From: Ichthyenterobacterium magnum
GTDB taxonomy: Bacteria; Bacteroidota; Bacteroidia; Flavobacteriales; Flavobacteriaceae
Direction of reading: 5' to 3'
NCBI RefSeq assembly: GCF_003610635.1
Contig: NZ_RAQJ01000001.1
Location: 124,001 to 188,000, forward strand
Length of the DNA stretch: 64,000 nt
The position numbers and the translations under genes were made by a program. Below, one piece after another: positions 46,019-54,623 of the stretch. Numbering within the stretch: the first letter of the stretch is position 1; every line of letters begins with the position of its first letter. The notes beneath the pieces were generated by a model. That model saw nothing but the letters and a program-made list of their open reading frames with translations. It had not been told where the DNA came from and searched no databases.

Positions 46019-46714
46019 TTGAAAGATTTATTCGGAAAAGCTTTGCGCGATTACCATAACGGAAATTATACTGAAGACCTCATCACATCTACAAACATTT
46101 CTGGTGAAGATGAATTGCCGCTTCCCTATTTATTTAGGTCGTACTCCAAAATGCCAAAGCTTGAACAAAAAGCGTTGCAATTAGCAACAGGAAACGTGCT
46201 TGATGTTGGTTGTGGTTCTGGCAGCCATAGTTTACACTTACAAAGCAAAGGTTCAAAAGTAAAAGCTATTGATATTTCTGAAGGTGCTGTTGAAGTTTCA
46301 AAACTTAGAGGTGTAAAGCATGTAGCGTTGAAAAATATTTTAGATGAAACTGAAACTTTTGACACCATTTTATTATTGATGAATGGCACAGGGATTTTTC
46401 AAGAATTATCTCAAGTATCTATCTATTTAAAACATTTAAAGTCGCTTTTAAATACTAACGGTCAAATATTAATAGACTCGTCTGATATCAAATACATGTA
46501 TGAAGATGATGATGGCGGACTTTGGATAGATACTAATGCTAATTATTATGGAGAACTCGATTATTTTTTAAGTTATAAAGGCGAAGACGAAACACCAATG
46601 AAATGGTTGTATCTTGATTTAGAACGCTTACAATTAGCTTGTGAAACTGTTGGATTACACTGTGAGAAAATTATGGATGGTGAACATTTTGATTATTTGG
46701 CGAGGTTGAGTTAA
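46019..46714 (+). CDS. Class I SAM-dependent methyltransferase
   Basis: The 231-residue product has motif I VLDVGCGSGSHSLHLQ near residue 62, acidic motif II KAIDIS and a later TILLLMNGTGIFQEL, as in small Rossmann methyltransferases. The start is TTG 46019 (KDLFGKALRDYHNGNY); there is no ATG until residue 44 and a stop lies 15 bases upstream. The start abuts the repeat at 45982-46006, so the original start may have been changed by that insertion. The substrate is unknown. Confidence 0.82.
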   Translation: MKDLFGKALRDYHNGNYTEDLITSTNISGEDELPLPYLFRSYSKMPKLEQKALQLATGNVLDVGCGSGSHSLHLQSKGSKVKAIDISEGAVEVSKLRGVKHVALKNILDETETFDTILLLMNGTGIFQELSQVSIYLKHLKSLLNTNGQILIDSSDIKYMYEDDDGGLWIDTNANYYGELDYFLSYKGEDETPMKWLYLDLERLQLACETVGLHCEKIMDGEHFDYLARLS

Positions 46715-46723
46715 CCCAAATTT

Positions 46724-46803
46724 GTCATTCCGCACTTGATGCGGAATCCACAACAATGTGGTAATCAAGTCTTTTTTGAAGAGATTCCTGCCTTCGCAGG
46801 AAT
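46724..46803. repeat. Two palindromic REP-like elements
   Basis: ATTCCGCA/TGCGGAAT (46727-46734, 46739-46746) and ATTCCTGC/GCAGGAAT (46784-46791, 46796-46803, loop CTTC) are perfect hairpins. The first sits in a GTCATTCCGCACTTGATGCG element. They lie between convergent genes and may be read as terminators on both sides. Confidence 0.7.
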
Positions 46804-46804
46804 T

Positions 46805-48421
46805 TCACTGTTTCTCGCCATTAACAAATGTTTGCTCTACTTTAATATTAGGAATCTCGTTTTGATTAACCGTCATAATATCTTTGTCTAAAACAATAAA
46901 ATCGGCAAATTTACCAGCTTCAATACTTCCTTTTTCTTTTTCTTCAAAATTAGAATAAGCAGCCCAAATGGTCATTCCTTTTAAGGTTTCTTCTCTCGAT
47001 AATGCGTTTTCCATTTGGTAACCATCTTTAGGATATTGCTTTAAATCTTGTCTAGCTACCGCTGCATAAAATGTGTAAAACGGACTTACATGCTCTACAG
47101 GAAAATCGGTTCCTAGAGCTACTTTTCCATAAGCTTTTAATAATTGCTTATACGCATAAGCACCTTTAACACGCTCGCTTCCTAAACGATCTTCTGCCCA
47201 ATACATATCACTTGTGGCATGTGTTGGCTGAATTGAAGGCATCACATTTTTATACAATTTAAAATCTTCAGGAGATACAACTTGAGCATGCTCAACACGC
47301 CAACGTCTGTTTGGTTTGTTATTTAAAACCTTATTATACGTTTGAAGCACAGAGTGATTTGCAGAATCACCAATAGCATGTGTATTCATTTGATATTCTG
47401 AATTTGCTATTCTTTTAGCAGCTTCATCAAAAGTTTTCAAATCTGTAAGTAATAATCCCAAATGATTATGTTTATCACTATAAGGTTGACGCAACATAGC
47501 GCCTCGTGAACCTAAAGCACCATCTGCGTAAAACTTAAACGAACGCACATTAAGCCTATCTGTTTTAATAATGCCTTTATTTAAATAATAATCTAAATGC
47601 TCTTTTGATGCAGAAACCATTGCATAAACACGCATGTTTAAATCGCCTGTTTTTTGTAAGCTATCTATAATTTCTATCTCATCTCTATCTAATCCAGCAT
47701 CATCAACAGTGGTTAATCCTAAATCAAAACACATTTTCTGTGCTTGTAACAAAGCTTCAGCTTTTTGTTTTCTAGATGGTTTAGGCCAATAGTCTAAAAC
47801 TAAAAACTCTGCATTATCAACTAAAATGCCTGTAAGTTGACCATCTTTAATAACAACTTCTCCACCTTCAACTTTACTGTTAATAGTTACATTACCTAAA
47901 TCTAAAGCCGCTTGATTGCATAAAATGGCATGTCCATCAATACGAAATAATACAATTGGAGTTTCTGGAAAAAGTTTATTAAGTAATTTGTTATCAGGAA
48001 ATTCTTTAATATCCCAATCATTTTGGTCCCAGCCGTTTCCTAAAATAAAGTCTTGATTTTTCTTATTTTGAAATCTAATTACACGTTTAACGACTTCAGG
48101 AAAACTTTCAGATCCAATTAAATCAACAGATAATTGATCAAGACCTAATCCTAAAAAATGACAATGTGCATCGATAAACCCAGGAACAATGGTTTGTCCA
48201 TTAGCGTCTATAATTGTATCTGATAAAAACCTCTTTTTTATAGCTATAGAAGTTCCGACTTCTACAAACTTTCCGTCTTTAATAGCAAAAGCTTCAGCTT
48301 TATTAAAAGCGTCATTTACGGTATACACATTTGCATTAATGACTATTGAATCTACGTGTTCCTTCTCTTGTTGACACGAAAAGGTGATTATTAAAAGCAG
48401 AAGAATGGTTAGTTGTTTCAT
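46805..48421 (-). CDS. Exported amidohydrolase lipoprotein (amidohydrolase family 3)
   Basis: The 538-residue product has a lipoprotein signal (lipobox FSC, Cys 16) and the amidohydrolase fold: FVDAHCHFLGL-type FIDAHCHFLG near residue 82, GNGWDQNDW near 149, HAIGDSAN near 352 and VEHAQVVSPEDFKLY, ending IVLDKDIMTVN. Family 3 members hydrolyse cyclic imides or amides (YtcJ-like). It is probably periplasmic or membrane-anchored. The substrate is unknown. Confidence 0.87.
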   Translation of the reverse strand: MKQLTILLLLIITFSCQQEKEHVDSIVINANVYTVNDAFNKAEAFAIKDGKFVEVGTSIAIKKRFLSDTIIDANGQTIVPGFIDAHCHFLGLGLDQLSVDLIGSESFPEVVKRVIRFQNKKNQDFILGNGWDQNDWDIKEFPDNKLLNKLFPETPIVLFRIDGHAILCNQAALDLGNVTINSKVEGGEVVIKDGQLTGILVDNAEFLVLDYWPKPSRKQKAEALLQAQKMCFDLGLTTVDDAGLDRDEIEIIDSLQKTGDLNMRVYAMVSASKEHLDYYLNKGIIKTDRLNVRSFKFYADGALGSRGAMLRQPYSDKHNHLGLLLTDLKTFDEAAKRIANSEYQMNTHAIGDSANHSVLQTYNKVLNNKPNRRWRVEHAQVVSPEDFKLYKNVMPSIQPTHATSDMYWAEDRLGSERVKGAYAYKQLLKAYGKVALGTDFPVEHVSPFYTFYAAVARQDLKQYPKDGYQMENALSREETLKGMTIWAAYSNFEEKEKGSIEAGKFADFIVLDKDIMTVNQNEIPNIKVEQTFVNGEKQ

Positions 48422-48542
48422 CTGTATATAATTATTATTTTTTATAGGTCATATGTAACATTCATTTAATCATTTCCCTATGTATCGAAAATTTAGTATA
48501 TGAATGTTTCATCATTTTAAATTGTAATATCAGTAAAAATAG

Positions 48543-48570
48543 AAAAAGCGTTCGAGATGAACGCTTTTTC
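48543..48570. terminator. Bidirectional terminator
   Basis: The perfect stem AAAAAGCGTTC/GAACGCTTTTT with loop GAGAT lies between the amidohydrolase and the barrel gene. On the minus strand it ends the barrel/TPR unit. Confidence 0.85.
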
Positions 48571-48599
48571 TGTTCTTTATTAATGAGATTCATTAAAAT

Positions 48600-48625
48600 A
48601 ACACTTCGACAATCTCAGTGTGATA
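48600..48625. repeat. Interspersed repeat (diverged copy)
   Basis: ACACTTCGACAATCTCAGTG is a CTTCGACTGCGCTCAG relative with changed middle bases, placed between the terminator and the barrel gene's stop codon. Confidence 0.6.
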
Positions 48626-48632
48626 CGATGTG

Positions 48633-50369
48633 TCAAAAATCGAACTGATAGGTTGCTCCAGCTAAAAACTGAATGCCTTGTACTGGATAATTTAACCAAC
48701 GTTGATAATCTTGATTTGCTATGTTATTTGCTTTTAAATACGCAGATAAACGGTCGTTTATTTTATAACCAACGTGCGCATTAGCATCAAAATAACTATC
48801 AAGTGTTATAGTAATTGGTGTAGAAAACACCAACGTTCCTTCTTCATAAAATACATCTTTGCGTTCTCCAACATAAAATAAACCTGCACCTGCAAACCAA
48901 TGGTCATCTATTTGGTAATCTAAAAAGAGAGAGCCTTTAATGTCTGGTAAGTTCCAAGGTTCTGCTTCATTATCCATACTATAATTAAAATACTCTGCTT
49001 TTAAACCTAACTTAAAATTACGATTTACATCTACATTTAATTCACCAGCAACAGAAAAGGTGCTTACATCGTCATAAACAAGACCAAAAGAATTACCATA
49101 ATGGTAACTTTCTGTTGCGCCACCTAAAACACTATTGGCTTTAAATAACGCTTTGCTTCTATCTGCATAGTAATGTCCACTAACATTATAACTCATGCTA
49201 TTAGATAATTTTCCTTTTAAACCAATTGAAGCATTATATTGCTGATCTGTAGGCGTAATAAATAATGTTGGTGATACAAACGGATTTACATTAGCAAAAT
49301 CATAATACGAGTTTTGAATCAAGCCGCCTTCAATACCTCCATAAGCGATTAATATTTCATCTACTAAACGGTAACTAGCTGTAATATTTGGATAAATGAA
49401 TATTTTATTCTTTCCGACTTCTGTGTCATTTAAATACACAAGATTAACACCTAAATTTACAGTTAAGTCATCTTGTATTAATTGATAACTCGGTGCAATA
49501 CCAACATTTATATTTCCGTATTTAAGTTCTGGTGTTGAATAAAACGTTTGATCAAACGAACCTCCAATATAATCTATAGTTAATTCTGTATTAACATTTT
49601 CCCCTTGAATAGGAACATCAAATTCTGCTTTAGCTACAAATCTATTTTCACCAGAATCTTGATCATCACCAAAACGTCTAAATTGCATACTCAATTTATT
49701 AATGATAGCATCTTCAAAATTTAATTTTCCTCCAAAATTCGCACTATAAAATGAATGTTTTACATCTAACATATTAGCTGTTGTAGCATCAAATAAAGGT
49801 TGTGGCAATCCGTACCAATTATAGGTTTGCAATTCAAAACCTCCACCAACAGTCCAAGATAAATCACTTAGTTTTTTGGTATAATGTACATTTAGGTTTG
49901 TTTTAGAAAAATCGTCATCTAACAGTAAGTTTTCAATGCCGCCTTGTGAAGAATGATGACTAAAATAACCACCAACACGTTCGGTTCTATTTAATGCATG
50001 ATTTAAATACACTTCACCCAAAATAGTTGTGTAAGTACCAAAACCAAGCGACGCATAATTATCGTATAATTTTATGGGTTTAGCTTTAGTAACTGTTGCA
50101 GCTTTACCTTTAGCTGGAGTAAATGTTGAAGCCACAGGAATAGAAAAAATATTATACTTCACCTCCTTTTTAGTTTCTGTTGTTTCGTCATCTAAACGAG
50201 GTGTTTCCTTAATTTTAAATGCATCAGAAATTGTTGGTGTATATGGCTTTACAACATTAATTACTTGCGTATCTATAGTATCGTTTGTTTGCTTACGTTC
50301 TTCTTGAGCGAATGATTGTGTAACGCTTATTGTAAGTACGACTATTATATATTTAATATGTTTAAGCAT
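48633..50369 (-). CDS. Outer-membrane beta-barrel protein (TonB-dependent-receptor-like barrel)
   Basis: From ATG 50369 (MLKHIKYIIVVLTISV) the product has a signal peptide to about QSFAQ and about 578 residues. The mature part is dominated by alternating hydrophobic strands and aromatic girdle residues typical of a beta barrel, ending in F (QFDF) as outer-membrane proteins do. The plug domain of classic TonB receptors is missing, so it is either a barrel-only relative or a partner. An ATG eight codons earlier (50393) is possible but gives a poorer signal peptide. It immediately follows the giant TPR gene and is probably its partner. Confidence 0.8.
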   Translation of the reverse strand: MLKHIKYIIVVLTISVTQSFAQEERKQTNDTIDTQVINVVKPYTPTISDAFKIKETPRLDDETTETKKEVKYNIFSIPVASTFTPAKGKAATVTKAKPIKLYDNYASLGFGTYTTILGEVYLNHALNRTERVGGYFSHHSSQGGIENLLLDDDFSKTNLNVHYTKKLSDLSWTVGGGFELQTYNWYGLPQPLFDATTANMLDVKHSFYSANFGGKLNFEDAIINKLSMQFRRFGDDQDSGENRFVAKAEFDVPIQGENVNTELTIDYIGGSFDQTFYSTPELKYGNINVGIAPSYQLIQDDLTVNLGVNLVYLNDTEVGKNKIFIYPNITASYRLVDEILIAYGGIEGGLIQNSYYDFANVNPFVSPTLFITPTDQQYNASIGLKGKLSNSMSYNVSGHYYADRSKALFKANSVLGGATESYHYGNSFGLVYDDVSTFSVAGELNVDVNRNFKLGLKAEYFNYSMDNEAEPWNLPDIKGSLFLDYQIDDHWFAGAGLFYVGERKDVFYEEGTLVFSTPITITLDSYFDANAHVGYKINDRLSAYLKANNIANQDYQRWLNYPVQGIQFLAGATYQFDF

Positions 50370-50412
50370 GTTTATGTTTTTTGATTGAATCATAAAAATT
50401 TCAGTAGTAACT

Positions 50413-53400
50413 TTAATTTTGTTCGGCTTCTACAGAAGCATTTGTTTTAGCTTCTTCGGTTTTAATTTTATTTAGTTCTTGTTGTGCTTCTAAAACCACA
50501 TCATTAAACTCAGGGAAGTTTTTAATAACACTTTCTAGAATATACGTAGCTTGAAATGCATCATCTAAAGCATCATAATTTTTAGCCATAACAACCAAAC
50601 CTTTTGCACTGTAGTATTTATAACTAGAATAGTCTCTAGCTAATTTTTGAACTGTAGTATTTGAAGCAGCATAGTTGCCATCTTTATTTTTAAAATATGC
50701 ATTGTAATACAAGGCTTCTGCAGCAACTATGCCTGTAGCTATCTTTTCTACTTGAGCATAAGCTGCTTTTGCTTTTGTTTCATCACCAGTTTTTATTGCA
50801 GATCTAGCAATAATAATTTGAGCATCACTCTTTACTTTATTATCAATTTTAGAATTTGCTAAAACTTTTTCGGCATAAGCAACTGCATCATTATAATTTT
50901 GTAATTGATAATAGGCATTCATCAAATTAGATTGCGCATAAGTAATATTTTGCGGATAGTCTGCTTCTGATTCTAAACGTAATAAAACAGGAATAGCGTC
51001 ATTCCATTTTGAGTTATTTAAATACGTTTCTGTTAACTTAACCATTGCTTGCTCAGTAAACTCGCCTTTAGGTTTAGAAACCACATACTCATAATGAGGC
51101 TCAGCATTTTCTGGTAAATCTTTTTTAGAATACAATTCGGCAAGATAAAAGTGAGATTTTAAGGCGTGAATTCCGTTAGGAAACTCATTTAAATAGCCAT
51201 TAAATTGTCTAATTGCTTTATCTGTATTGTTATCTAGATATTGTTTCTCGGCAGCTAAATAGGTAGTGTTATCTAACTCAGCATCTGTAACATCTACATA
51301 GTCTAGTGTTTTTACCCAAGCAGCATATTCGTCTACACGACCTAAATCAATATAAATTAAACGTGCTGTTGCAACTGCTTGAATAGCTTCTTCTGTATTT
51401 GGGTAGCTACTAGCAACTTTTTTCAACTTTGTTAAAGCGCGTTCATTATCATTAGTATTATAATACGCTAAACCTTGTCTTAATAATGATTTTGAAACAA
51501 ATACACTATTACGATATTCTGAAATTAAGCGATCATACATCTGCATCGCCTTATCATTCTGGTTAGATTTTACGTACGAATTTGCCAATTCATACATAGC
51601 ATCATCACGTAATGATGATTTAGAAAACGCATCTATAAACGCATTTAGCTCTTGCATTTTTGTTGCGCCTTGACCTATATAACCATAACTCATTGCTTTT
51701 TGAAATGTTGCATAATCAGATTCTATTTCATTAATTGCTATAGCTTCATTGTATGCATTAATTGCTTTGTTATAATTACTGGTTACAAAATGGCCATCAC
51801 CTAATCTTAGGTAAGCATCATTTAGCCTTAGTTTATCATCTTTAGATTTTGAAATGAATTTCTGAAAATACTCAGTTGACTTAGCATAATTTTTCAATTT
51901 AAAATAAGCATAAGCCAAATTATAATCTATGTTTTCGATTTCTTTAGTTGCGTTTGATTCTGATTGTTGTTCAAACTGCTTTAACCCAATTAAAGCGTCA
52001 TTATAATTGGTTAGATGGTAATCTGTTTCGGCTTTCCAAAATGTTGCTCTAGATGTAAATTTTGAGTCTTTAGCTTCATTTATAGAAGCATCAAAAAGTT
52101 GTTTGGCATTATTATAATCTGCTTCGTTATATACTTCAATTCCGCGATAAAAAGCTACTTTTTGGTAGGCGACTCTATTTTCAAAACTACGCTTACCTTC
52201 TAATAACTTTAAAGCTTCTTTATAATTTTTTGATGTGATATATGAATCTATCAACAACGTTTCTAACTCTTCTCTATAACTCGTGTCTGGATATTTATCT
52301 AAATAACCAGCTAATACTTGCGGAACAGATTGGTATGGATTACCAATTTCATAACTAATTTTTGCATAATTTAACCATGCATCTTCTTGAATCTTTAAAT
52401 CATAATCCATTTGAGATGCATTTCTAAACGCATTTAAAGCTTCTTGTTTTTTATCAAGATTAATATAGCTTTCCCCAAGATGATAATAGGCATTTTGAGC
52501 AACGCTATTATTACCATCAATTATTTTATTAAACTCAGAAATGGCGCTTTCAAAATCATTTTGCTTGTAATACGCATATCCTAATTGATAATAATCTGTA
52601 TTATTCCAACGACCACGTTTGCCTTTATATTTGGTTAAAAACGGAATTGCTTCAGCATATTGTTCTAAATTAAAATAACTTTCACCAATAATTTTTGACA
52701 ATTCTGAAACTTCAGCAGCATTGCTTTTTGGTAATTGTTCTTTTGCTAATGTGATTGCTTTTTCAAAATTACCAAGCTTAAAATTTAAATCTGCTTGATA
52801 ATATGATAGCTTTTCTTTGTATTTCTCTTCGTCACTTACTTGGTCAAAATACGCATTAGCTTTATCGTAATCATCACCTTCATAAGCCATAAAACCAATA
52901 TAGTATTTAGCTTGAGAACCATATTCTTTAGAATTCACTACACGGTTTAAATATTTTTGAGCGCCTGTTTCATTTCCTGTAGAATAAAGTGCATACCCAT
53001 AATTAAAATTAAAACGGTCTCGCTCAGAACGAGCAATACTCTCTTCATCTACTTTATCATACCATTTTCTTGCATAGGCATATTTTGAGTTTTCAAAGTA
53101 ATAATCGGCAACATCTAAAAATGCTGTATTTCGTTTTGTACTTGTAGGATATGTTTCTACAAAATCTTGAATAAGGTCATCTGCATTTTGCTGGTTTAAA
53201 CGTACAGCACAATTAGCAATATAGTAAGCACAATCAGACTCCAATGTCTCATCATCAGCTTCATCTTTAATAGTGTCGAATAAAGATTGTGCTGCTTGAT
53301 ATTGCTTATTATTATACAGTGTTAGTGCTTTTTGGTAGTCAACTAATGCATTTGTGTAGGTTGCAGATTTTTGTGCTTGTGTGTAAAAGCTAAGTAATAG

Positions 53401-53436
53401 GAAACTTACTAAAATTATTATTTTTCTGTTAGCCAT
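50413..53436 (-). CDS. Large tetratricopeptide-repeat protein
   Basis: The 1007-residue product has a signal peptide to about TQAQKSA and then about 25 TPR-type helix pairs with W/G/Y spacing (e.g. YYIANCAVRLNQQ, YYIGFMAYEGDDYDKANAYF, ALKLLEG). TPR solenoids act as protein scaffolds. It is probably periplasmic or outer-membrane attached. It is 43 bases upstream of the barrel gene in the same direction, so the two likely make a machine together. A -7 box TATCTTTG lies at 53460-53467. Confidence 0.88.
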   Translation of the reverse strand: MANRKIIILVSFLLLSFYTQAQKSATYTNALVDYQKALTLYNNKQYQAAQSLFDTIKDEADDETLESDCAYYIANCAVRLNQQNADDLIQDFVETYPTSTKRNTAFLDVADYYFENSKYAYARKWYDKVDEESIARSERDRFNFNYGYALYSTGNETGAQKYLNRVVNSKEYGSQAKYYIGFMAYEGDDYDKANAYFDQVSDEEKYKEKLSYYQADLNFKLGNFEKAITLAKEQLPKSNAAEVSELSKIIGESYFNLEQYAEAIPFLTKYKGKRGRWNNTDYYQLGYAYYKQNDFESAISEFNKIIDGNNSVAQNAYYHLGESYINLDKKQEALNAFRNASQMDYDLKIQEDAWLNYAKISYEIGNPYQSVPQVLAGYLDKYPDTSYREELETLLIDSYITSKNYKEALKLLEGKRSFENRVAYQKVAFYRGIEVYNEADYNNAKQLFDASINEAKDSKFTSRATFWKAETDYHLTNYNDALIGLKQFEQQSESNATKEIENIDYNLAYAYFKLKNYAKSTEYFQKFISKSKDDKLRLNDAYLRLGDGHFVTSNYNKAINAYNEAIAINEIESDYATFQKAMSYGYIGQGATKMQELNAFIDAFSKSSLRDDAMYELANSYVKSNQNDKAMQMYDRLISEYRNSVFVSKSLLRQGLAYYNTNDNERALTKLKKVASSYPNTEEAIQAVATARLIYIDLGRVDEYAAWVKTLDYVDVTDAELDNTTYLAAEKQYLDNNTDKAIRQFNGYLNEFPNGIHALKSHFYLAELYSKKDLPENAEPHYEYVVSKPKGEFTEQAMVKLTETYLNNSKWNDAIPVLLRLESEADYPQNITYAQSNLMNAYYQLQNYNDAVAYAEKVLANSKIDNKVKSDAQIIIARSAIKTGDETKAKAAYAQVEKIATGIVAAEALYYNAYFKNKDGNYAASNTTVQKLARDYSSYKYYSAKGLVVMAKNYDALDDAFQATYILESVIKNFPEFNDVVLEAQQELNKIKTEEAKTNASVEAEQN

Positions 53437-53459
53437 TAAGTCCGTTTTTTGTTGAAATT

Positions 53460-53467
53460 CAAAGATA
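53460..53467 (-). promoter_or_regulatory. -7 box for the TPR/barrel operon
   Basis: TATCTTTG matches the consensus exactly. It lies 24 bases before the TPR start and 7 bases from the left inverted-repeat arm, so the -33 region would be inside that arm. Confidence 0.6.
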
Positions 53468-53473
53468 AATCAT

Positions 53474-53636
53474 TATACTCATTACATGCAGGTTTTTGGT
53501 TTTTATTCGTATTCTTTTTCTCTTTCTCTGCGTTAAAATTTTAAACCGTAACTATGGCTATGCTTGAAAATTTTGCCTTAATAAAGAAAAAAATAATTAT
53601 GCCTAAATTCCCCAAAACCTACATGTAATGAGTATA
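53474..53636. mobile_element. Possible MITE-like element or long-range hairpin (about 163 bp)
   Basis: TATACTCATTACATGCAGG followed by TTTTTGG (53474-53499) and its complement (53612-53636) match over about 25 bases with one mismatch and one indel. The inside is AT-rich without an ORF. No obvious target-site duplication is seen. It resembles a small non-autonomous element, but could simply be an inverted repeat. Confidence 0.4.
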
Positions 53637-53707
53637 TAAAACTATAACGCAAGAATCGTGCTATAATTATAAACTGAGTTATTAAATGTAAAAAATGGCT
53701 GTTGATT

Positions 53708-53833
53708 GTTGGTTGTTGGTTGTTGGTTGTTGGTTGTTGGTTGTTGGTTGTTGGTTGTTGGTTGTTGGTTGTTGGTTGTTGGTTGTTGGTTGTTGGTTGT
53801 TGGTTGTTGGTTGTTGGTTGTTGGTTGTTGGTT
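53708..53833. repeat. Heptanucleotide tandem array (GTTGGTT)18
   Basis: Eighteen uninterrupted copies of GTTGGTT cover exactly 126 bases. A diverged copy GTTGATT precedes them (53701-53707). Such long perfect arrays are prone to slippage, so the number is probably variable between cells. Confidence 0.95.
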
Positions 53834-53851
53834 AAAAAAATATAAAATAAC

Positions 53852-53888
53852 CTTTTAAACTTTTAAACTTTTAAACTTTTAAACTTTA
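53852..53888. repeat. Octanucleotide tandem array (CTTTTAAA)4
   Basis: Four CTTTTAAA copies plus CTTTA lie directly between the heptamer array and the ftsE start. Confidence 0.9.
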
Positions 53889-53920
53889 TTTTTACAACAC
53901 AATAAAAACTACGTATAAAA

Positions 53921-54604
53921 ATGCCAGAAACTGTTTTACAATTAAAAGACGCGTCAATTTTTCAAGGTGATAGCATGGTTTTATCTGATGTAAATTTTGA
54001 AATGCATAAAGGCGACTTTGTTTACCTTATCGGAAAAACAGGAAGTGGTAAAAGTAGTTTTATGAAAACACTTTATGGTGATTTACAATTAACTGAAGGT
54101 GAAGGTCATATTGTAGATTACGATTTAAGGACACTTAAAGAAAAAGATATTCCTTTTTTAAGACGGAAACTTGGTATTGTTTTTCAAGATTTCAAACTAT
54201 TGCCAGACAGAACTATAAATAGCAATTTAGAATTTGTATTAAAAGCTACAGGTTGGAAAGATAAAAAAGACATAAAAGAACGCATAGAGACTGTTTTAGA
54301 TAAAGTAGCCATGAAAACAAAAGGCTTTAAATTCCCTCATGAACTCTCTGGTGGTGAGCAACAACGTATTGCCATTGCGAGGGCTTTATTAAATGACCCT
54401 GAACTTATTTTAGCAGATGAACCAACTGGAAATCTAGATCCACAAACTAGTATTGAGGTCATGGAAGTTTTACTAGACATTAATAAAAATGGAAATACCA
54501 TTTTAATGGCAACTCACGATTATGCATTACTATTAAAGTACCCAAGTAAAACATTAAAGTGTGATGAAAACAAGGTATTTGAAGTCGTGCAGCGTAAAAA
54601 TTAA
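53921..54604 (+). CDS. ftsE: Cell division ATP-binding protein FtsE
   Basis: The 227-residue ABC ATPase has Walker [11 protein letters not shown] at residues 38-47, the Q-loop [15 protein letters not shown], signature [15 protein letters not shown] near 142, Walker [10 protein letters not shown] near 163 and H-loop MATHDYALL. It works with FtsX at the divisome to control peptidoglycan hydrolases; ftsX is not in the window, which is usual for Bacteroidota. The promoter region holds variable simple repeats. Confidence 0.93.
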   Translation: MPETVLQLKDASIFQGDSMVLSDVNFEMHKGDFVYLIGKTGSGKSSFMKTLYGDLQLTEGEGHIVDYDLRTLKEKDIPFLRRKLGIVFQDFKLLPDRTINSNLEFVLKATGWKDKKDIKERIETVLDKVAMKTKGFKFPHELSGGEQQRIAIARALLNDPELILADEPTGNLDPQTSIEVMEVLLDINKNGNTILMATHDYALLLKYPSKTLKCDENKVFEVVQRKN

Positions 54605-54623
54605 ATTCTAAAAATTGTTTGAA

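Larger units (their letters stand above)
53437..53920. other. Divergent gap with simple repeats, an inverted-repeat pair and promoters
   Basis: The 484-base gap between the TPR gene and ftsE holds the TPR promoter (TATCTTTG, 53460-53467) and inverted arms at 53474-53499 and 53612-53636. It also holds 18 perfect GTTGGTT heptamers (53708-53833) and four CTTTTAAA octamers plus a partial (53852-53888). No gene is visible. Spacing between the heptamer array and the ftsE start is 87 bases. Confidence 0.7.

Noticed and set aside
53701-53833. CRISPR-like array
   Set aside because: The repeat is a simple tandem heptamer with no spacers and no cas genes nearby.
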